A stretch of DNA of 64,000 nt, from NCBI GenBank assembly GCA_029706075.1, contig JAINUG010000134.1, forward strand, positions 558,001 to 622,000, in the 5' to 3' direction. The notes under the pieces were generated by a model, which worked only from the letters and a program-made list of their open reading frames with translations, did not search any database and was not told the DNA's origin. The first letter of the stretch is position 1. Each line of letters begins with the position of its first letter. The translations under genes and the position numbers were made by a program. Positions 61,371 to 64,000 of this stretch are shown here, piece after piece. The stretch is from Aldrovandia affinis. Lineage: Eukaryota > Chordata > Actinopteri > Notacanthiformes > Halosauridae.

Positions 61371-62690
61371 CCATAGCTACCATCCCTCCTTTTGAGACAT
61401 GGCATATGCCATGACTCAACTCTGCAGCTATGGTAAACAAAGATCTCGGTAATACAAGTTTGTTTTCTGGGCCCACCCACAGGCCAGTTTCGTTCTCAGT
61501 ACATTTTTGGTTGCCCCACATCCTTTTCTCTGGTACCCCCGCTTCATGTTGCATGTCTCTCAAGAGAGTGTAATCGAGGGTGATGCAATCAATTTCTTTG
61601 AACACTCCCTGAGTGTCTGCAGCTGCTTCTTTTGCAGCAGAGTCTGCGAATGCATTCCCCAGGGACACCTCATCTGTTCCTTTCGTATGTGCTGCACATT
61701 TACATATAGCCAGTGTTTTGGGTTTCTGTAATGCTCTCATAAGGGCTATTATTTCAGCAGCTTGTGCTGAGTAGTGAGGTGGTAATGCTTTTGCTTCTAT
61801 GACTTCAGTCTGAGTGCAGACCGCTAAGATTTACCCCTTTTTCATTCTTTTTGCAGGATCCATCCACATAGAATGTTACTTCTGCGTCAAGAATGGGTGT
61901 GTCCATTAACCCGGGGCGTGCTGCCACAGACCTAGATGTTTCAGCTACACAATCGTGAGGATCTCCATCCTCAGCGGTTGGCAGCAAGGTAGCCGGATTA
62001 AGTGTGGTGCATCTTACAATTGTTAGATTAGGAGTTGTTAGTAGAGTCGCCATACAGCTCAGCTGTCTTGCTGGTGACAGGAATGTATGTTTTGTTTGCA
62101 GTAGTAATACAGAAACTACATGTGGTACCATCAGTGTCAATGGTTGGTATAACACTATGGTTTGTGAGGCTTTTACTGCTAATGCTGCTGCTTCTACAGC
62201 TTGTAGACAGCATGGCAGTCCTCGTGCTACAGGATCCAGTTTTGTGGAGTAATAAGCAATTGGTCTTTGCTTACCTCCAAATGTTTGCATTAGGACTGAC
62301 GACATGAATCCCCCACGGCTGTCTACCATCTGTATGAAGGGTTTAGCTGGGTCAGGATGTGCCAACACCTGAGAGCTCACCATGACCTGTTTTACCTGTT
62401 CAAAGGCTTCGTTGGCTTCAGGAGTCCATTTGATTGGATCTCAAGCCTCCATTGTTTCGCTGTAAATACAATCTAACAGTGGCTGTGTCAATTGTGCAGA
62501 AAATTGATCGGCAGAAATGTATCATTCCTAGGAAAGACATCATCTGTTTTTTTGTTTTAGGCTTTGGGGCCTGCAGTATCGCTGTTTTCCTATCCGGTAA
62601 CAAGGCTCGGCCTTGAGCTGAGATAGCGTGTCCCAGATATTTTACTTCTGGTACACACCACTGCAGCTTCCCCTTGCTTCCCCTTGAATT
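61371..62690 (-). pseudogene. pol: Retroviral pol: RT connection, RNase H, integrase N-terminus
   Basis: Minus strand. Just inside the truncated LTR the text gives the RT connection (VKYLGHAIS, KTKKQMMSFLGMIHFCRS), with stops at about 62418-62440. The frame 61805-62383 continues with QTFGGKQRPIAYYSTKLDPV and, near its end, VTFYVDGSCKKNEKG with a catalytic RNase H Asp. After a frame break the frame below 61740 has SLGNAFADSAAKEAA (another RNase H Asp) and LSHGICHVSKGGM, the His half of the integrase zinc finger. The RT catalytic YxDD part is absent because of the 5' deletion. Confidence 0.85.
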
Positions 62691-62696
62691 TGGAGG

Positions 62697-62870
62697 TCAG
62701 TCATAAGACAGTTATTTTACTCTGCCCTTGAGACTGTGGCGGTTAGCTAGCTCACTGCAAAACAGCTCTGTAAAACAGACAGCTTGCCGCCTATACCCTT
62801 TGGGACAGTTCCATGTGCAAGCATGTGAAGTTATTCAGAAACAATTTTCAAACACAGAATTTCTCTATCA
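62697..62870 (-). repeat. Retroviral 5' LTR, truncated
   Basis: It matches the U3 part of the 3' LTR (49807-49955), and its outer end reads TGATAGAGAAATTCTG on the minus strand next to the target duplication. The R-U5 part is missing at the inner side. The outer 26 bp have no counterpart in the 3' LTR. Confidence 0.8.
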
Positions 62871-63264
62871 CTAGTCACTAATGCCACCTGCGGGCACCCG
62901 TCAGAGCTTCACTGCTACACAGTCCCATGAACACACGCTGCACAAGTCAAACATAAATATCCGTGTAGAAAAGAAATAACGTTAACCGTCGTGTCTATCT
63001 TTGGGCTACATACAACATAGTGATTGCATTTTCAAAGATGTGGAGATTTATTGAGGGTGCAAGTCCACCCCCCACTAAAAAGGCTAAAACCATATAAGAT
63101 CAGCTAAAAACTCGATGAAAATATGATTCAGAGAGCAGAGATCACACTTTCCAGGAAAATTGGAAGGTGAATAGGCCAAGGATAAGGAACTTTTAGGAAG
63201 GACAAGTATGTTTTCTAAGATACTTGCCCTTTGACTTTTACCCTAATCTGGGCCCCTGTCATTA

Positions 63265-64000
63265 TAATGTAGCTGTAAACTATACAGTCTAGACCCATCT
63301 GCTTTATGGAATGGATAAGATTAGTTTGGATACTTTTTATTTAGTTAATTAATGTTGTTGCTTTAGTCCCTTCTTGTTTCTTCTTGTGACTTGCAATCTT
63401 AATTCACTATCCTATAATAAACTGCGGTTTTGTTCTAGCTAAAATTAGCTACTTGTTAACGTTATCTAGCAAATAATGTGTCTCATCTGGCATGTTTTAA
63501 CTGAACAGGGCTAATGTTAGCTAGCTAGGTAACTGCTTGACATTGAGGATTGTGAAGTCAGAGAAAAACCCTTGTCGTGTGAGATTGATACTGTAGGGCA
63601 CTTTATTAGGAAATAAAGGAGATTAGAATTTGAAGGGGACAGCCCACAATATTTATTTTGATATGTTGCCAAATTCATGTATTAACTTTACCTTAATTAG
63701 GGAAATTATTTAGCTACCATACCCTGTATTGTTTTTCCACAAGAGTCGATATTAAAGGTAAACAATTTATTTGTGAGGTTAGTATTACCAAAATGTATTT
63801 ACTGTTATGTTGAATAACAATTGCTCCATGTTCCAAGTCTTTAATAAACTGCCAATTTGTCTCTTTATTTGTTTCTAATGTTTCATCAAAGTACTAATTT
63901 GATGAAAAAAAATTGCTAATTTGTTATTGAATGAAGATGGTAGTATTGTCTTAAATGATATGATGTCAGGCATTTAATATGAGGGTAATCTCTATTTTGC
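63265..64000. other. Anonymous AT-rich interval
   Basis: Sequence right of the nested stack; no gene, repeat end or RNA recognised. Confidence 0.5.

Larger units (their letters stand above)
49600..62875 (-). mobile_element. Endogenous retrovirus (class I, gamma/epsilon-like), defective and nested
   Basis: A provirus on the minus strand inserted in hAT-like copy B with a 5-bp duplication CTAGT (49600-49604 and 62871-62875). It keeps a 3' LTR, a partial 5' LTR, parts of pol (RT connection, RNase H, integrase) and parts of env (leader, surface unit, transmembrane unit). The primer site, gag, protease and the catalytic RT half are deleted: the truncated 5' LTR joins directly to RT sequence near 62690. 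Four younger elements sit inside: a MITE, an L2 LINE, an RTE-like LINE and a piggyBac-like element. It cannot produce a virus. Class is judged from the CX6CC transmembrane motif and integrase style. Confidence 0.9.
48707..63264 (-). mobile_element. hAT-like element, copy B, split by a retrovirus
   Basis: The ends are exact inverted repeats CAGGGGCCCAGATTAG at 48713 and, inverted, ending at 63258. TCATTA flanks both sides (48707-48712 and 63259-63264), a 6-bp duplication; hAT elements usually make 8 bp, so two bases may have changed or the class may differ. Without later insertions the element would be about 1.1 kb, matching copy A at 18.3-19.4 kb in inverse orientation. It has no transposase and is non-autonomous. 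It contains a palindrome (about 49020-49185), a MITE and, after that, the retrovirus. Confidence 0.85.

Overview
This window looks like a transposon-rich intergenic or intronic stretch of a ray-finned (probably teleost) fish genome. I found no convincing host protein-coding exon, tRNA, rRNA or CRISPR array. The fish assignment rests on the repeat mix: tRNA-headed SINEs whose tail matches a fish L2-type LINE, a 5S-rRNA-derived SINE3, a CR1/Rex1-type LINE ending in a GATTCT-like tail, a Swimmer/Tx1-like L1, RTE-like and L2 LINEs, many Tc1-like elements, piggyBac and hAT elements, a class-I endogenous retrovirus, and long GT/GA microsatellites.

Layout. 0-6 kb: four SINE copies or fragments, an LTR-like or unclassified repeat with a 16-bp minisatellite, an L2-like LINE relic, a SINE with a 13-bp target duplication, and a 5'-truncated LINE on the minus strand. 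6-17 kb: mostly anonymous sequence with microsatellites, one internally deleted Tc1 element (11.1-12.0 kb), a 186-bp tandem duplication and a 48-bp minisatellite. 17-23 kb: a Tc1 remnant, then a broken L1 (ORF1 and ORF2) interrupted by a hAT-like fragment (copy A) and an unidentified 0.5-kb insert, then the end of a Tc1-like element. 25.9-29.3 kb: a piggyBac transposon whose transposase is split by a solo LTR. 29.2-34.2 kb: a recent 2.49-kb tandem duplication. 34-38 kb: Tc1 relics, an L2 3' end and a second solo LTR with a 4-bp duplication. 38-48 kb: SINEs, LINE tails, a decayed IS630/Tc1-like transposase and the 5S SINE.

The most striking part is 48.7-63.3 kb, one nested stack. A hAT-like element (copy B, 16-bp terminal inverted repeats) received a small MITE and an endogenous retrovirus (5-bp target duplication, TG...CA ends). 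The retrovirus in turn received a fold-back MITE, an L2 LINE, an RTE-like LINE broken by only two in-frame stops, and a piggyBac-like element flanked by TTAA. Copy A of the same hAT-like element at 18.3-19.4 kb lets the stack be resolved. It carries the same small MITE at a different site, and each copy keeps the other's empty site.

Nothing here forms an operon or host pathway. What works together is the layering of mobile elements: DNA transposons provide landing sites, LINEs plausibly mobilise the SINEs that share their 3' tails, and target duplications give the order of events. Coordinates of element ends without a target duplication are approximate. Family names come from recognised protein motifs and remembered consensus patterns, not from a database search.
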